A stretch of 64,000 nt of DNA from the NCBI RefSeq assembly GCF_004364315.1, contig NZ_SOBR01000010.1:1-64000 (forward strand). The letters are read 5' to 3'. Made by a program: the position numbers and the translations under genes. Source of the DNA: Chromohalobacter marismortui (GTDB lineage Bacteria > Pseudomonadota > Gammaproteobacteria > Pseudomonadales > Halomonadaceae). Below are positions 17,877 through 31,857 of the stretch, one piece after another. The number at the start of each line of letters is the position of its first letter. Position 1 is the first letter of the stretch. Below the pieces are notes generated by a model, which made no database searches, was not told the origin of the DNA, and worked only from the letters and a program-made list of their open reading frames with translations.

Positions 17877-19055
17877 ATGCAAGACGTGGTGATCGTAGCC
17901 GCACGGCGTACCGCCATCGGCAGTTTCGGCGGCGCCCTCGCCAGCCTCCCCGCGACCCGGCTCGGTGCCATGGTCATCGCGGACTTGCTCACGCACACCG
18001 GCGTGGCCCACGACCAGGTTGATGAGGTCCTGCTCGGCCAAGTGCTGGCCGCGGGGTGCGGCCAGAACCCGGCCCGCCAGTCGGCAATCAACGCAGGCTT
18101 GCCCTCCTCTGTCCCCGCCATGACCATCAACAAGGTCTGTGGTTCGGGCCTCAAGGCACTGCATCTGGCCACACAGGCCATCCGCTGCGGTGACGCCGAG
18201 TTGATCATTGCCGGTGGCCAGGAAAACATGTCGCTTTCCCCACATGTGCTACCGCACTCGCGTACCGGACAACGCATGGGCGACTGGGCGGCGGTGGACA
18301 CGATGATCCGCGACGGCCTGTGGGACGCTTTCAACGATATCCACATGGGAATCACCGCCGAAAATCTTGCCGCCAAATACGCCATCACCCGCGAGGACAT
18401 GGACGCTTTTGCCGCGGCATCCCAACAAAAGGCGGCGGCCGCCATCCAGGAAGGCCGCTTCGCCGGCCAGATCGTTCCGGTCGACATTCCCCAGCGCAAA
18501 GGCGATCCGCTCCACGTCACTACCGACGAAGGGCCTCGCGCGGGCGTGACCGCCGAGCAACTCGCCGGCATGCGTCCCGCATTCAAGCCCGATGGCACTG
18601 TCACCGCCGGTAACGCTTCCTCGCTCAATGATGGTGCTGCCGTGGCCATGCTGTGTTCGGCGGACAAGGCCAAGGCACTGGGGCTGGAACCGCTCGCGGT
18701 GATCAAGGCCTATGCCAATGCCGGGGTCGACCCCGCCATCATGGGCATCGGCCCTGCCCCCGCCACGCGGCGTTGCCTGGAACGTGCAGGATGGTCACTC
18801 GACGAGCTGGACTTGATCGAAGCCAACGAGGCCTTCGCCGCTCAAGCGCTCGCCGTCAACAAGGAGCTCGGCTGGGATCCCGACAAGATCAACGTCAATG
18901 GGGGCGCCATTGCGCTGGGACATCCTATCGGCGCTTCCGGGTGTCGGATACTGGTCACCTTGCTGCACGAAATGATCGCCCGTGATGCCAAGAAAGGGTT
19001 GGCCACGCTGTGCATCGGCGGCGGCCAGGGCGTGGCGCTGGCCATCGAGCGCTAG
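17877..19055 (+). CDS. acetyl-CoA C-acetyltransferase (thiolase)
   Basis: Biosynthetic-type thiolase of 392 residues that condenses two acetyl-CoA to acetoacetyl-CoA; homologues serve polyhydroxybutyrate synthesis (PhaA) or acetoacetate use (AtoB). Active-site Cys in [12 protein letters not shown] (about residue 88), His in [14 protein letters not shown] and the second Cys in [13 protein letters not shown] are all present. It stands alone: no phaB or phaC is nearby. A weak -35/-10 pair (TTGTCG 17811, TATGCT 17835, 18-base spacer) and a GATAGGAG ribosome site precede it. Confidence 0.92.
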   Translation: MQDVVIVAARRTAIGSFGGALASLPATRLGAMVIADLLTHTGVAHDQVDEVLLGQVLAAGCGQNPARQSAINAGLPSSVPAMTINKVCGSGLKALHLATQAIRCGDAELIIAGGQENMSLSPHVLPHSRTGQRMGDWAAVDTMIRDGLWDAFNDIHMGITAENLAAKYAITREDMDAFAAASQQKAAAAIQEGRFAGQIVPVDIPQRKGDPLHVTTDEGPRAGVTAEQLAGMRPAFKPDGTVTAGNASSLNDGAAVAMLCSADKAKALGLEPLAVIKAYANAGVDPAIMGIGPAPATRRCLERAGWSLDELDLIEANEAFAAQALAVNKELGWDPDKINVNGGAIALGHPIGASGCRILVTLLHEMIARDAKKGLATLCIGGGQGVALAIER

Positions 19056-19085
19056 GCTCGAAGCTCGAAAGCAGAGCATAACGAA

Positions 19086-19120
19086 ACCGCCCCCATGGCA
19101 CTGCCATGGGGGCGGTCGTT
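19086..19120. terminator. bidirectional terminator between thiolase and pnp
   Basis: A 13-base-pair stem ACCGCCCCCATGG / CCATGGGGGCGGT (19086-19098 and 19104-19116) lies between two convergent genes. It is followed by CGTTCTTT on the plus strand and by TTTCG on the minus strand. Confidence 0.75.
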
Positions 19121-19139
19121 CTTTCGACGTCTGGATTAG

Positions 19140-21272
19140 TTAAAGCTGGGTATCGACGGTTTCCGCTTCGAAGGCAGCTTTTTCTTCTGCGGTGATTTCC
19201 TTGATGGAAAGCTTCACGCGGTTGCGGTTGTCGATATCGAGGACCTTGACGATGACGTCCTGACCTTCGCTCAGATAATCGCGCACGTCATTGACGCGCT
19301 CGGGGACGATCTGCGAGATGTGCACCAGACCATCGGTACCCGGCATGAAGGTGACGAAGGCGCCGAAATCGGTGATACGCGCCACGGTACCCCGATACAG
19401 CTTGCCGATTTCCGGTTCGGCGGTGATCGCCAGCACGGTATCGATCGCCGCCTTGGCGGCCGTCTTGTCCTCGGCATAAATGCGCACGGTGCCATCATCA
19501 TCAAGATCGATGGACGCGCCGGTATCGTCGCAGATCTTGCGAATGGTCGCGCCACCCTTGCCGATCACATCACGAATCTTGTCGGGATCGATCTTGATCG
19601 TGGCCATCGATGGCGCATTGTCCGAGACTTCGCTGCGACTTTGGCCGATGACGGTATTCATCTGCTCGAGGATATGCAGGCGCGCTTCATGCGCTTGCTG
19701 CAGCGCAGTCTCCATGATCTCTTCGTTGATGCCCTCGATCTTGATGTCCATCTGCAGGGCCGTCACACCGGCGGTGGAACCCGCCACCTTGAAGTCCATA
19801 TCGCCGAGGTGGTCTTCATCGCCGAGAATATCGGTCAACACCGCAAAGCCATCTTCATCCTTGACCAAGCCCATGGCGATACCCGCCACCGGTGCCTTGA
19901 GCGGGACGCCGGCATCCATCAACGCCAGCGAAGAACCGCATACCGACGCCATGGAGCTGGAGCCGTTGGACTCGGTGATTTCGGATACCACGCGAATGGT
20001 ATAGGGAAACGCCTCCTCACTGGGCAGCATGGCCTGCACACCGCGACGCGCCAGACGTCCGTGGCCTATCTCACGGCGCTTGGGACCGCCCATGAAGCCG
20101 GCTTCCCCCACGCAGTAAGGAGGAAAGTTATAGTGCAGCATGAAGCGGTCCTTGCGTTCACCCTCCAGCGATTCGATCAACTGGGAATCGCGCAGGGTGC
20201 CCAGCGTCGCTACCACGACCGCCTGGGTCTCGCCGCGCGTGAACACCGCCGAGCCATGCGTCTTGGGCAGGTTACCGACCTCGATCGCCAGCGGCCGCAC
20301 GGTCTTGTGATCGCGACCGTCGATGCGTGGCTCGCCTTTGATCACCCGTGAACGTACCACACGCTTCTCGAGGCCGGCGAAGGCGCTCTTGACCTCGTCG
20401 GCGTCGAACTGTCCCTGATCCTCATCGGCCAGCTGGGCAACCGCTTCATCCTTCAACGCGGACAAGGCATCCTGACGCGCCATCTTGTCGGTAATGCGGT
20501 ACGCCTCACCCACCTTGGACTCGAAACCGTTCGCCAGAGCCTCCTTCAGGGAAGTGTTCTCGGCAGCCGGCTGCCAGTCCCAACGCGGCTTGCCGGCCTC
20601 GGCGGTCAGCTCGTTGATAGCGGTGATCGCGACCTGCATTTCCTGATGGCCGAAGAGCACCGCACCGAGCATTTCATCCTCGAGCAGTTCGTTGGCCTCG
20701 GACTCAACCATCAGCACGGCTTTTTCGGTACCCGCCACGACCATGTTCAATTCGGAGCTGCCCAGCTCTTCCACCGTCGGATTGAGGAAATAGCCCTTGT
20801 CCTCGGTGAAGCCGACACGCGCGGCCCCGATGGGCCCGTTGAAGGGCACCCCCGAAATGGCCAGCGCTGCGGACGTCCCCAGCATCGCCGCGATATCCGG
20901 ATCGTGGTCGCGATCGGTGGACAGTACCGTACACACGACCTGCACCTCGTTCATGAACCCATTGGGGAACAACGGGCGAATCGGCCGATCGATCAGCCGC
21001 GAGGTCAGGGTTTCCTTCTCGGTGGGGCGCCCTTCGCGCTTGAAGAAACCACCGGGGATCTTGCCCACCGCGTAGGTCTTTTCCTGATAATGAACAGACA
21101 GCGGGAAGAAGGGTTGCGCAGGGTTGACGTCTTTCTTGGCCACCACGGTGCATAACACCACGGTGTCATCCATGGTCACCATCACGGCACCGGTAGCCTG
21201 GCGGGCGATGCGGCCCGTTTCCAGGGTGACGGTACTGCGACCGTATTGAAACGTTTTCTTGACCGGGTTCAC
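19140..21272 (-). CDS. pnp: polyribonucleotide nucleotidyltransferase (PNPase)
   Basis: Phosphorolytic 3'-5' exoribonuclease and degradosome component. The 710-residue protein has two RNase PH-like domains (the first with [21 protein letters not shown], the second with [21 protein letters not shown]-type core) and the linking helical domain, then KH ([18 protein letters not shown]) and S1 ([16 protein letters not shown]) domains. It is last in the rimP-to-pnp run, downstream of rpsO, the universal gammaproteobacterial order. In E. coli its leader is cut by RNase III. Confidence 0.98.
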   Translation of the reverse strand: MNPVKKTFQYGRSTVTLETGRIARQATGAVMVTMDDTVVLCTVVAKKDVNPAQPFFPLSVHYQEKTYAVGKIPGGFFKREGRPTEKETLTSRLIDRPIRPLFPNGFMNEVQVVCTVLSTDRDHDPDIAAMLGTSAALAISGVPFNGPIGAARVGFTEDKGYFLNPTVEELGSSELNMVVAGTEKAVLMVESEANELLEDEMLGAVLFGHQEMQVAITAINELTAEAGKPRWDWQPAAENTSLKEALANGFESKVGEAYRITDKMARQDALSALKDEAVAQLADEDQGQFDADEVKSAFAGLEKRVVRSRVIKGEPRIDGRDHKTVRPLAIEVGNLPKTHGSAVFTRGETQAVVVATLGTLRDSQLIESLEGERKDRFMLHYNFPPYCVGEAGFMGGPKRREIGHGRLARRGVQAMLPSEEAFPYTIRVVSEITESNGSSSMASVCGSSLALMDAGVPLKAPVAGIAMGLVKDEDGFAVLTDILGDEDHLGDMDFKVAGSTAGVTALQMDIKIEGINEEIMETALQQAHEARLHILEQMNTVIGQSRSEVSDNAPSMATIKIDPDKIRDVIGKGGATIRKICDDTGASIDLDDDGTVRIYAEDKTAAKAAIDTVLAITAEPEIGKLYRGTVARITDFGAFVTFMPGTDGLVHISQIVPERVNDVRDYLSEGQDVIVKVLDIDNRNRVKLSIKEITAEEKAAFEAETVDTQL

Positions 21273-21382
21273 GGCAATGTCCTTAACTTTTCATCTCATG
21301 TATGGGTCGTCTCGACTCGGCGACCATTTTAGGAGGTCACACGCCGTGGGGCCACTCATTACGGAACGCGGAGCTGACGAAA

Positions 21383-21416
21383 CAAAAACGGGCAGCCCCG
21401 AAGGACTGCCCGTTTC
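21383..21416 (-). terminator. rpsO terminator
   Basis: Read on the minus strand, AACGGGCAGTCC and GGGGCTGCCCGTT form a stem with a TTCG-type loop, followed by TTTTTGTTT. It is placed between rpsO and pnp, as in E. coli, where it terminates only part of the transcripts. Confidence 0.88.
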
Positions 21417-21470
21417 CAACAACCATGCGTCATCGCTAGCGTCATAAGGTCGCCGCGAGCGCACTTTTCC

Positions 21471-21740
21471 TTAGCGACGCAGGCCGAGACGCTGGATCAG
21501 CGACTGATAGCGCTCGAAATCCTTGCGCTTCAGGTAATCCAGCAGCTTGCGACGCTGGTTGACCATGCGAATCAGACCACGACGAGAGTGGTGATCCTGC
21601 TTGTTGCTCTTGAAGTGATCCTGCAAGCCATCGATGTTGGCGGATAGCAGAGCCACCTGAACTTCAGGGGAACCGGTATCGCTTTCGCCACGACCGTATT
21701 CATTCACGATGGTGGCTTTCTGTTCAGCGGTCAGTGCCAT
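21471..21740 (-). CDS. rpsO: 30S ribosomal protein S15
   Basis: Primary-binding 16S rRNA protein of 89 residues, full length. [47 protein letters not shown] and the C-terminal RLGLRR are diagnostic. It lies between truB and pnp. The 175-base leader contains several hairpins and may carry the S15 autoregulatory site. Confidence 0.98.
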   Translation of the reverse strand: MALTAEQKATIVNEYGRGESDTGSPEVQVALLSANIDGLQDHFKSNKQDHHSRRGLIRMVNQRRKLLDYLKRKDFERYQSLIQRLGLRR

Positions 21741-21915
21741 TTGTCTCTCCAGTAAACAATATGCCTGAGCAATGAATGTCGGAGACCACGCATATTTGCA
21801 GTCCCCAGGTACTACCCGTGAAATACGGGCACCATGTCGAAGGCCGCGCGGCCTTCATGCACGCCAATAGTCTCGGCATACCCCGGCGCACATGGCGCTC
21901 GCCGGGTGTCACGCC
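21741..21915 (-). promoter_or_regulatory. structured rpsO leader
   Basis: Between truB and rpsO the minus strand holds a CCCGGCG/CGCCGGG arm, a perfect GAAGGCCGCGCGGCCTTC palindrome (21838-21855) and a CCCGT/ACGGG arm. S15 leaders commonly fold into structures that S15 binds to repress its own translation; which of these arms would do so cannot be told by eye. Confidence 0.4.
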
Positions 21916-22839
21916 TCACTCGCTAACGGATGAGGCGATATTTCGCAAGCGTCGCGGCGCGACTTCCCCCGGCGCCGTAACGCGCACAAGCCCCAGGAAA
22001 ATACCCTCGTGATACAAGCGCGCCGTGTCATCCGAGACCAACGTGCCTGTATCCACCCTGGCGCGCTGTCCATGCAGCAGCCGCCGCGATTCGATCGACG
22101 CCACTTCAAGCGGCGGCATATGGGACAACAGCGTATCAATGGATAGCAATCGCGCCTGACGCGAGGACTCGTCCAGTTGCGCGAGCCCCTCGAAATGTTG
22201 CATGGCATCAGCAGCGAAAGGTCCGCTATGTAGTCGACGCAGGGACGTTATGTGCGCGCCGCATCCCAATGCTTGGCCGATATCCTCGGCCAAGGTGCGG
22301 ATGTACGTGCCCTTGCTGCAGCGGACCTCAAGCTCGAAGCTTTCGGCCTCCCGCGACAGCAGGCGCATATCATAAACCTTCACGCGGCGTGACGCACGCT
22401 CGACCTGCTTGCCTTCGCGCGCGAGTTCGTAAAGCGGACGTCCCTGATGCTTGAGCGCCGAATACATCGGCGGCACCTGTTCGATGTCCCCTCGAAACCG
22501 CGCCAATGCGGCCTCGATATCGTGCTCGCCGAACGCGGGCACCGGATGACGTTCGACCAGCGTGCCTTCGGCATCCCCGGTGTCGGTCACCTCACCCAGC
22601 CTGACCCACGTACGATACGTCTTGTCGGCATCGAGCAGGTAGGCGGAGAATTTCGTCGCCTCACCAAAGCAAATTGGCAGCAAGCCGGTGGCCATGGGAT
22701 CCAGCGTGCCGGTATGGCCGGCCTTTTGCGCCGCGTAGAGGCGACGCACCTGCTGCAAGGCGCGGTTGGACGATATGCCCTGAGCCTTATCGAGCAGCAA
22801 CACGCCGTCTATCGGCAGGCCACGACGACGTCGCGCCAT
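21916..22839 (-). CDS. truB: tRNA pseudouridine(55) synthase
   Basis: Makes pseudouridine-55 in the T loop of tRNAs. The 307-residue protein has GVLLLDKAQGISSN, the catalytic Asp in AGHTGTLDPMATGLLP (about residue 48), KTYRTWVRLG and CSKGTYIRTLAEDIG, plus a C-terminal PUA-like extension. Its ATG overlaps the rbfA stop by one base (TAATG). Confidence 0.97.
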   Translation of the reverse strand: MARRRRGLPIDGVLLLDKAQGISSNRALQQVRRLYAAQKAGHTGTLDPMATGLLPICFGEATKFSAYLLDADKTYRTWVRLGEVTDTGDAEGTLVERHPVPAFGEHDIEAALARFRGDIEQVPPMYSALKHQGRPLYELAREGKQVERASRRVKVYDMRLLSREAESFELEVRCSKGTYIRTLAEDIGQALGCGAHITSLRRLHSGPFAADAMQHFEGLAQLDESSRQARLLSIDTLLSHMPPLEVASIESRRLLHGQRARVDTGTLVSDDTARLYHEGIFLGLVRVTAPGEVAPRRLRNIASSVSE

Positions 22840-23237
22840 TAACGTACCTCGTCTTCGTCTTCTTCATCGCCATGGCGGCGACGATCATCGGCGACCGCCT
22901 CATCGATCAACGACGACAGACGCTGACCACGCACGACACTTTCATCATAATGAAAGCGTAGCTCCGGCACATGCCGCAGCTTGACACGCTGGGCGATCTG
23001 ACTCCGCAGGAAGCCACCTGCATGGCGCAGCACTTTGAGGTTCTCATCGATGCGCGTGGCATCATTCTCGCCCAACAGCGTGATGTAAACATCCGCATAG
23101 CCCAGGTCTCGACTGACCTTCACCGCACTGACGGTGACCATTCCCAGGCGCGGATCCTTGATCTCGCGCTGGATGAGAACAGCCAACTCCTGCTGCAGTT
23201 GATCGGCCACGCGATCGGTACGTTTGAATTCGCGCAT
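22839..23237 (-). CDS. rbfA: 30S ribosome-binding factor RbfA
   Basis: KH-fold factor for late 16S rRNA 5' processing and cold adaptation. The 132-residue protein begins MREFKRTDRVADQLQQELAVLIQREIKDPRLGMVTVSAVKVS (family N-terminus) and has LRHAGGFLRSQIAQRVKLRHVPELRF. The C-terminal tail is acidic (about DDRRRHGDEEDEDEV). It sits between infB and truB. Confidence 0.97.
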   Translation of the reverse strand: MREFKRTDRVADQLQQELAVLIQREIKDPRLGMVTVSAVKVSRDLGYADVYITLLGENDATRIDENLKVLRHAGGFLRSQIAQRVKLRHVPELRFHYDESVVRGQRLSSLIDEAVADDRRRHGDEEDEDEVR

Positions 23238-23296
23238 CGTTATCTCCCGCGATTCGCCGCTCGGAGGGCGGACGATGACTCGTCGTCCGCCCTACC

Positions 23297-25834
<2,538 letters not shown>

Positions 25835-25861
25835 TACGACCCTCCTGAGCCCGTGACCAGA

Positions 25862-27355
25862 TTACTGTTCGCTCTCGAACCAAGGCGCACGAGCGGTCAT
25901 TATCAGCGCCGCGGCGCGCTCTTCGTCCACATCGTCGATGTCCTTGAGATCATCGATGGACTGCTCGGCCAAGTCCTCGCGAGTGACGATGCCTCGACTG
26001 GCGAGCGTGAATGCCAAGTGACGTTCCATGCCCTCCATTTCAAGGAGGTCGTCATCGGGCTGCGCACCGTCCAGCGCCTCTTCGGAGGCAATGGCCAGCG
26101 TCAGCAGTTCGTCCTTGGCTCGAGCGCGCAGCGTCTCGATCAGTGCTTCATCCAATTCCTCGATTTCGAGCAACTCTTCAAGCGGCACATAAGCCAGCTC
26201 TTCGAGCGAGGTGAACCCCTCCTCGACGAGTAGACGCGCCAGTTCCTCGTCGACTTCGAGGTGATTGATGAAGTACTCGATCAGGCTGTCGATTTCTTGC
26301 TCGCGCTTGCCTTCGGCCTCTTCCTCGGTCATCACGTTGAGCGTCCAGCCCGTCAGCTCGGAAGCCAGGCGAACGTTCTGGCCGCTGCGGCCGATGGCCT
26401 GCGCCAGGTTATCCTCGGCGACGGCGACATCCATGGAGTGGGCGTCTTCGTCGACGAGAATGGAGCCGACTTCCGCAGGCGCCATGGCGTTGATCACCAA
26501 TTGCGCCGGGTTGTCGTCCCAGGTAATGATGTCCACGCGCTCGTTACGCAGCTCGTTGGACACCGCTTGCACGCGTGATCCACGCATGCCGACACACGCA
26601 CCGACCGGATCGATGCGCTTGTCATTGGTCTTCACCGCGATCTTGGCACGTGCCCCCGGATCGCGCGCCGCGCCCTTGATCTCGATGAGTTGCTCGGCGA
26701 TCTCGGGCACCTCGATCTTGAAGAGCTCGACGATCATGTCGGGGCGTGTACGCGTCAGGATCAACTGCGAACCGCGCGCCTCGGCATCGACCTTCCACAG
26801 CAGGGCACGCACGCGCTCGTTCATGCGATAGCGTTCGCCGGGGATCATCTCGTTACGGGGCAGGAACGCCTCGGCGTTCTCGCCCAGATCGACCACGAGA
26901 CCTTCACGCGTGGTCTTCTTGACGATGCCCGCCACCAATTCGCCCTCACGCTCGGCGTACTGACGCACGACCTCTGCACGCTCGGCTTCACGTACCTTCT
27001 GTACGATGACCTGCTTCGCGGTCTGAGCGGCGATGCGCCCGAAAGCCACCGACTCGACTTGTTCCTCGACCACGTCGCCGAGGGCCAGCGGTGGGTCGCG
27101 ACGCGCGGCCTCGGAGAACGGAATCTCGCTGTCCGGATTCTCGAACGCCTCGTCATCGACGACGGTCCAGCGGCGGAACGTATCGTAATCACCGCTGACA
27201 CGGTCAATCTTGACGCGGGTGCTCACTTCCTGACCGTCGAAGCGCTTGCGCGATGCGCTCGCCAGCGCCGACTCGACGGCCTCGAAGATCACTTCTCGCG
27301 GCACCCCCTTTTCGTTCGAGATCGCATCCACGACCAGCAGAATCTCTTTACTCAT
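25862..27355 (-). CDS. nusA: transcription termination/antitermination factor NusA
   Basis: RNA polymerase-associated pausing and antitermination factor. The 497-residue protein contains the N-terminal domain, an S1 domain (near residues 135-200), KH domains ([18 protein letters not shown]) and two C-terminal acidic repeats ([21 protein letters not shown] and the later [21 protein letters not shown]), the arrangement of the E. coli type. It lies between rimP and infB. Confidence 0.98.
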   Translation of the reverse strand: MSKEILLVVDAISNEKGVPREVIFEAVESALASASRKRFDGQEVSTRVKIDRVSGDYDTFRRWTVVDDEAFENPDSEIPFSEAARRDPPLALGDVVEEQVESVAFGRIAAQTAKQVIVQKVREAERAEVVRQYAEREGELVAGIVKKTTREGLVVDLGENAEAFLPRNEMIPGERYRMNERVRALLWKVDAEARGSQLILTRTRPDMIVELFKIEVPEIAEQLIEIKGAARDPGARAKIAVKTNDKRIDPVGACVGMRGSRVQAVSNELRNERVDIITWDDNPAQLVINAMAPAEVGSILVDEDAHSMDVAVAEDNLAQAIGRSGQNVRLASELTGWTLNVMTEEEAEGKREQEIDSLIEYFINHLEVDEELARLLVEEGFTSLEELAYVPLEELLEIEELDEALIETLRARAKDELLTLAIASEEALDGAQPDDDLLEMEGMERHLAFTLASRGIVTREDLAEQSIDDLKDIDDVDEERAAALIMTARAPWFESEQ

Positions 27356-27381
27356 GCCTATGCCTCGCAGAAAAGCTGTCC

Positions 27382-27843
27382 TTAATTATCGAACTGAGGC
27401 ACCACCCGCGCCTGCTCGATGCTTTCGATGGGAAAGCAATACTCTTGTCCGTCGAGATGCAGCAGAATCTCGTCGCCCTCGACCCCGGCCAACTGGCCCT
27501 GAAACTTGCGACGCCCGTCGAAAGGCGTGCTCAACTTCAGCTTGATGTGGCTACCCTTGAAACTCGCGAATTGCTCAAGCGTGAACAAGGGACGATCCAT
27601 GCCCGGTGAAGACACCTCCAGCCGGTACTCTCCCGCGATGGGGTCTTCCACATCCAGCACGCCACTGACCTGACGGCTGATTGATGCACAATCGTCCACC
27701 GTCACGCCCTCGGCGCTCTCGATATAGATGACCAACCGGGAATGTTTACCCTGGGCAAGATAGTCGATTCCCCAGAGCTCGAAACCCATGGCCGTCACGA
27801 CCGGCTCGATGAGCGCTTTCAGTGCAGCGTCCTTGTTTGCCAC
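27382..27843 (-). CDS. rimP: ribosome maturation factor RimP
   Basis: Small-subunit assembly factor, 153 residues. Family segments include [53 protein letters not shown] and the C-terminal beta domain with [15 protein letters not shown]. It heads the rimP-nusA-infB operon, 26 bases before nusA, with the initiator tRNA gene upstream as in the E. coli metY operon. Confidence 0.96.
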   Translation of the reverse strand: MANKDAALKALIEPVVTAMGFELWGIDYLAQGKHSRLVIYIESAEGVTVDDCASISRQVSGVLDVEDPIAGEYRLEVSSPGMDRPLFTLEQFASFKGSHIKLKLSTPFDGRRKFQGQLAGVEGDEILLHLDGQEYCFPIESIEQARVVPQFDN

Positions 27844-27939
27844 AGACAGAGGCTCCCACTAGCAGTTGCATCAGGCACCTGACCAGGAGTAAAGAGGAAA
27901 GCTAGGTGGCTGATTGGCGTTATCGTCGCAAGTGATAAC

Positions 27940-27964
27940 AAAAAGCCCCTTCATAGGAAGGGGC
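27940..27964 (-). terminator. terminator between initiator tRNA and rimP
   Basis: On the minus strand the stem GCCCCTTC / GAAGGGGC (27945-27964) with loop CTAT is followed by TTTTTGTT. It would end tRNA transcripts, with read-through or an extra promoter feeding rimP-nusA-infB. Confidence 0.85.
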
Positions 27965-27980
27965 CTTTCGTAAAAAAACT

Positions 27981-28057
<77 letters not shown>

Positions 28058-28165
28058 TCAGTGGCTGACGATTATACTGGCCGACGCTTATAAGGTCAAG
28101 ACGCCCAACCATCGTCATAATTTTGCCAATCTCTAATCGGGTCAATAGCTTACATTGACTCAATT

Positions 28166-28252
28166 TGGTGCCGAAGGCGGGACTTGAACCCGCACGACCA
28201 TGAGGTCACTACCCCCTCAAGATAGCGTGTCTACCAATTCCACCACTTCGGC
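28166..28252 (-). tRNA. tRNA-Leu (GAG)
   Basis: 87-base tRNA with the long variable arm of class II, encoded CCA, acceptor GCCGAAG / CTTCGGC and anticodon loop TTGAGGG, reading CUC/CUU leucine codons. It sits between secG and the initiator tRNA, as in Pseudomonas. Confidence 0.95.
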
Positions 28253-28384
28253 ACAGGGGCCAGGCTATCGACACAAGACACTCAGTGCCTTTCACGTGCA
28301 TCGCTTCACCTGCTAGTGCTCACCCATGACCAGCGCTTGCTTCACTGGCTCTAGCGATGAGCTAACTCGATGACGACATTGACG

Positions 28385-28744
28385 TTATTCGCCGCCGTCC
28401 TCGAGCACTGGCGCTGCATTCTGCTTGCTTTGTTTCTCTTCGTCAATAGATGGCGAGGATTTTTGTTGCTCAATAACCTGCGCATCAGGCACGCCTGCCT
28501 GCGGTGCGTCGCCTTCCTGCGAGACCAGGTACGCCAGGCCCAGCGATGTCACGAAAAAAATCGCTGCCAGCACACCCGTCAATTTGGCGAGGAAGTTCCC
28601 GCTGCCTTGTGACCCGAAGACCGTTTGCGAGGCACCGCCCCCGAAGGACGCGCCGGCATCGGCCCCCTTGCCTTGCTGTAGCAACACCAATACCACCAGG
28701 GCAATGGCGATCACCACATGAACCAACAACACCCCAATATACAT
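28385..28744 (-). CDS. secG: protein-export membrane protein SecG
   Basis: Auxiliary SecYEG translocon subunit of the inner membrane. The 119-residue protein has two hydrophobic helices (residues about 4-23 and 55-74) separated by the conserved QQGKGADAGASFGGGASQTVFG, and a low-complexity acidic/Gln tail. It is 4 bases downstream of tpiA. Confidence 0.94.
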   Translation of the reverse strand: MYIGVLLVHVVIAIALVVLVLLQQGKGADAGASFGGGASQTVFGSQGSGNFLAKLTGVLAAIFFVTSLGLAYLVSQEGDAPQAGVPDAQVIEQQKSSPSIDEEKQSKQNAAPVLEDGGE

Positions 28745-28748
28745 CGCG

Positions 28749-29498
28749 CTACCTTGCTGAATGACAAATGGCTAGAAAATCGTCGACCTTGAGCGAAGCG
28801 CCGCCCACCAGGCCGCCGTCGATATCCGGCTGCGCCAGCAGCTCGGCCGCGTTGGCCGCGTTCATGCTGCCGCCGTAAAGCAACCGCATCGCTTGCGCCA
28901 AGCCGGGGTCGAAACCGGCTTGGTACTCGCGAATAGCGGCCATGACTTCCTGCGCCTGCTCAGGCGTCGCCGTACGCCCAGTGCCGATGGCCCATACGGG
29001 CTCATAGGCAATCGTCACCCGTGCGCGTTGCTCGGGCTCGAGAGGCGCCAACGCATGGCCGATCTGACGCAGCACGACATCATTAGTATGCCCTGCATCG
29101 CGCGCCTCGAGCGTCTCGCCCACGCATAGAATCGGGTGAAGGCCGGCATTGAGTGCGGCCAGCAATCGATCATAGACGTCATCATCGGTTTCCCGATAAA
29201 GCTCACGCCGCTCGGAATGCCCCACGAGCACGTAGTCGACACCGAACTCCTTGAGCATGCCTCCGCTGACCTCGCCAGTATGCGCACCGGCGTGCGAAGG
29301 GTTGAGCGTCTGTGCACCGAGTCGTACCGATACATTGGCCAATGCACCACGCGCCGCCTCGAGATAGGGAAATGGCGGCAACATGACAACTTCCAGCGAA
29401 TCGGGAAGCGCGGCGTCGGCGAAAGCACGACCAAACGCCTCCACCAGCGCGTGCGAGCCGTTCATTTTCCAGTTGCCCGCAATCAGTGGCGTGCGCAT
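28749..29498 (-). CDS. tpiA: triosephosphate isomerase
   Basis: Interconverts dihydroxyacetone phosphate and glyceraldehyde-3-phosphate. The 249-residue barrel has NWKMNG at the N-terminus, catalytic His in LVGHSERR, catalytic Glu in AYEPVWAIGTG and the phosphate-binding YGGSMN and GGLVGGASL. The start at 29498 (MRTPLIAGNWKMNG) was chosen because upstream codons do not match the family and a GAGGACTG ribosome site precedes it. Confidence 0.97.
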   Translation of the reverse strand: MRTPLIAGNWKMNGSHALVEAFGRAFADAALPDSLEVVMLPPFPYLEAARGALANVSVRLGAQTLNPSHAGAHTGEVSGGMLKEFGVDYVLVGHSERRELYRETDDDVYDRLLAALNAGLHPILCVGETLEARDAGHTNDVVLRQIGHALAPLEPEQRARVTIAYEPVWAIGTGRTATPEQAQEVMAAIREYQAGFDPGLAQAMRLLYGGSMNAANAAELLAQPDIDGGLVGGASLKVDDFLAICHSAR

Positions 29499-29562
29499 AG
29501 AACAGTCCTCCGAATGGAGCGCCATGGTATAGGAGGCGTATTGACAACACAATATGCGCGCC

Positions 29563-30924
29563 TCAGCGCAGCATTTGCCCTTCGATGTCGTCCGCAATGC
29601 GCTTTGCCAACGCGTCGACGTCAAAATGCGGTCGCCCTTCGACCATGACGCGGATCAGGGGCTCGGTGCCCGACGGGCGCAACAGGACACGGCCTTCATC
29701 GCCCAACTCCGCCTCGACCGAAGCAACGGCATGACGCACTTGCTCATTGTCCATGAGCGTCGCGTTGACGACACCCGGGGCCAGGCGCACATTGACCAAC
29801 GCTTGCGGCGCCTTCTCGAACCCCTTGAGCAGGCCCGACAGCGATGATGACTCGCGCACCATGATCGCCAGCACCTGAAGCGCCGACACGATCCCATCGC
29901 CGGTCGACTGCACATGGCCACAGACGATATGGCCAGACGACTCGCCCCCCAGTTGCCAACCATTGGCCGCCAAGCGCTCCATCACGTAACGGTCTCCAAC
30001 TTTGGCTCGCTCAAAGGGAATGCCCAATCCTTCCAGTGCAGCCGCGAGACCGAAGTTGGACATCAGTGTCCCGACCACGCCGCCGCCCAACATATCTCGC
30101 ATGTTCCGATCACGCGCAATCAAGTAAAGAATATCGTCGCCGTCGACTTCATGCCCTTGGGCATCAACGAGAATCACCCGGTCGCCATCGCCGTCCAGCG
30201 CCATGCCGAGATCAGCGCCCCGCTCGATGACCGCCGCGCGCATGGCATCGGGGTGCGTTGACCCCACGTCCTTATTGATGTTGAGCCCATCCGGATCGGC
30301 ACCGAGCAAGCTGACGTCGGCGCCTAATTCACGCAATACACTGGGCGCGATGTGATAGGTTGCTCCATGCGCGCAGTCCAGCACCACCTTCAAGCCTTCC
30401 AGCGTCAGCCGGTCGGGCACCGTGGATTTACAGAACTCGATGTAACGCCCTGCGGCGTCCGAGATGCGCAGCGCTTTGCCCAAGGCCGCTGGAGCGACCG
30501 TGGTCAGTGGCTGCTCGAGCTCCGCTTCGATTTCCTCCTCGACGGCATCGGCAAGCTTTACACCCTCGGCGGAGAAGAACTTGATGCCATTGTCCTGAAA
30601 CGGATTGTGCGACGCGGAAATGACGATCCCCGCATCGGCGCGAAACGTCCGGGTCAGGTAGGCGATGCCCGGCGTGGGCATTGGCCCCAGCAAGGATACG
30701 TCAACACCGGCCGCCGACAGCCCTGCTTCCAGAGCGGACTCGAACATATAGCCTGAAATTCGCGTATCCTTGCCGATCAATACCTTGGCGCGGGACTTGC
30801 GCCCCGTGTGACGCGATAGTACACGGCCCATCGCCCAGCCCAGCTTCAATACGAAATCGGCGGTAATGGGGGGCTCCCCCACCGTGCCGCGAATACCATC
30901 GGTTCCAAAATAGCGTCGTGTCAT
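29563..30924 (-). CDS. glmM: phosphoglucosamine mutase
   Basis: Converts glucosamine-6-phosphate to glucosamine-1-phosphate for UDP-GlcNAc synthesis. The 453-residue protein starts [13 protein letters not shown], has the phosphoserine loop [16 protein letters not shown], the metal loop DGDGDRV, the sugar loop GEQSSGH-type GGESSGHI and the phosphate-binding [12 protein letters not shown]. Its ATG overlaps the folP stop by 3 bases (ATGA), indicating coupling. Confidence 0.97.
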   Translation of the reverse strand: MTRRYFGTDGIRGTVGEPPITADFVLKLGWAMGRVLSRHTGRKSRAKVLIGKDTRISGYMFESALEAGLSAAGVDVSLLGPMPTPGIAYLTRTFRADAGIVISASHNPFQDNGIKFFSAEGVKLADAVEEEIEAELEQPLTTVAPAALGKALRISDAAGRYIEFCKSTVPDRLTLEGLKVVLDCAHGATYHIAPSVLRELGADVSLLGADPDGLNINKDVGSTHPDAMRAAVIERGADLGMALDGDGDRVILVDAQGHEVDGDDILYLIARDRNMRDMLGGGVVGTLMSNFGLAAALEGLGIPFERAKVGDRYVMERLAANGWQLGGESSGHIVCGHVQSTGDGIVSALQVLAIMVRESSSLSGLLKGFEKAPQALVNVRLAPGVVNATLMDNEQVRHAVASVEAELGDEGRVLLRPSGTEPLIRVMVEGRPHFDVDALAKRIADDIEGQMLR

Positions 30925-31787
30925 GCGTCGGTGCCTTCCTGTAGCACTGCCCAAGTCATATTCACCGCATCCACCGTCGGCCCCACATCGTGGACACGCA
31001 CGATACGCGCCCCACGCTCTACCGCCATCGTGGCAAGCGCCAGGCCACCCGGCAGGCGCTCTTCGACGGGACGCGCCAGCACTTTGCCGATCATACTCTT
31101 GCGTGACATGCCAGCCAGCAAGGGAAGCCCAAAATCAGTCAATGGTTGCATGCGATTCAGTAGCCGCAGATTATGTTCGACACGCTTACCGAAACCAAAG
31201 CCTGGGTCCAGCACCAGCTGATCGCGCCGTACTCCTGCCGCCTGGCATTCGGCGATACGCGTCTCTAGGAAAGCGGCCACCGCCTCCTCGATCGGTACCT
31301 CATAATGCGGTGCCCGCTGCATATCGGTAGGCTCGCCCAGCATATGCATCACGCACACCGGCAAGCCGCTCATCGCTGCGGCCTCCAGCGCACCGGGCCA
31401 GCGCAGGCTGCGTACGTCGTTGATCATGCCTGCACCCAGCGACGATGCCTCACGCATCACCTCTCCGCGGCTGGTATCCAAGGACACCAGTGCATCGAGC
31501 TCATTGACCAGTCGCTCGACCACGGGCAGCACGCGATCCATCTCTTCTTGAAGCGGTACCGGAGAAGCGCCAGGACGTGTCGACTCGCCACCGATATCGA
31601 TGATCGCCGCCCCCTCGGCCAGCATGGATTCGGCATGCCGCAAGGCGTCGTCCAACGCGTTATGGCGACCGCCATCGGAAAACGAGTCCGGCGTGACATT
31701 GAGGATCCCCATGACACGGGGGTAGGAAAGGTCGAGCTGATGGCGCCCACAGCGCAACTGTGCGGGCATGGCATAGCGGTCTTGCAT
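30921..31787 (-). CDS. folP: dihydropteroate synthase
   Basis: Condenses p-aminobenzoate with dihydropterin pyrophosphate; sulfonamide target. The 288-residue protein has [53 protein letters not shown] and LDPGFGFGK. It lies between ftsH and glmM, as in E. coli. Confidence 0.97.
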   Translation of the reverse strand: MQDRYAMPAQLRCGRHQLDLSYPRVMGILNVTPDSFSDGGRHNALDDALRHAESMLAEGAAIIDIGGESTRPGASPVPLQEEMDRVLPVVERLVNELDALVSLDTSRGEVMREASSLGAGMINDVRSLRWPGALEAAAMSGLPVCVMHMLGEPTDMQRAPHYEVPIEEAVAAFLETRIAECQAAGVRRDQLVLDPGFGFGKRVEHNLRLLNRMQPLTDFGLPLLAGMSRKSMIGKVLARPVEERLPGGLALATMAVERGARIVRVHDVGPTVDAVNMTWAVLQEGTDA

Positions 31788-31857
31788 GATCAGGGCCGTT
31801 GCAACGTCAAACGTCTACCTTACCATGCCGCCATCGACGTGTAAGCACGCTCCAAAC

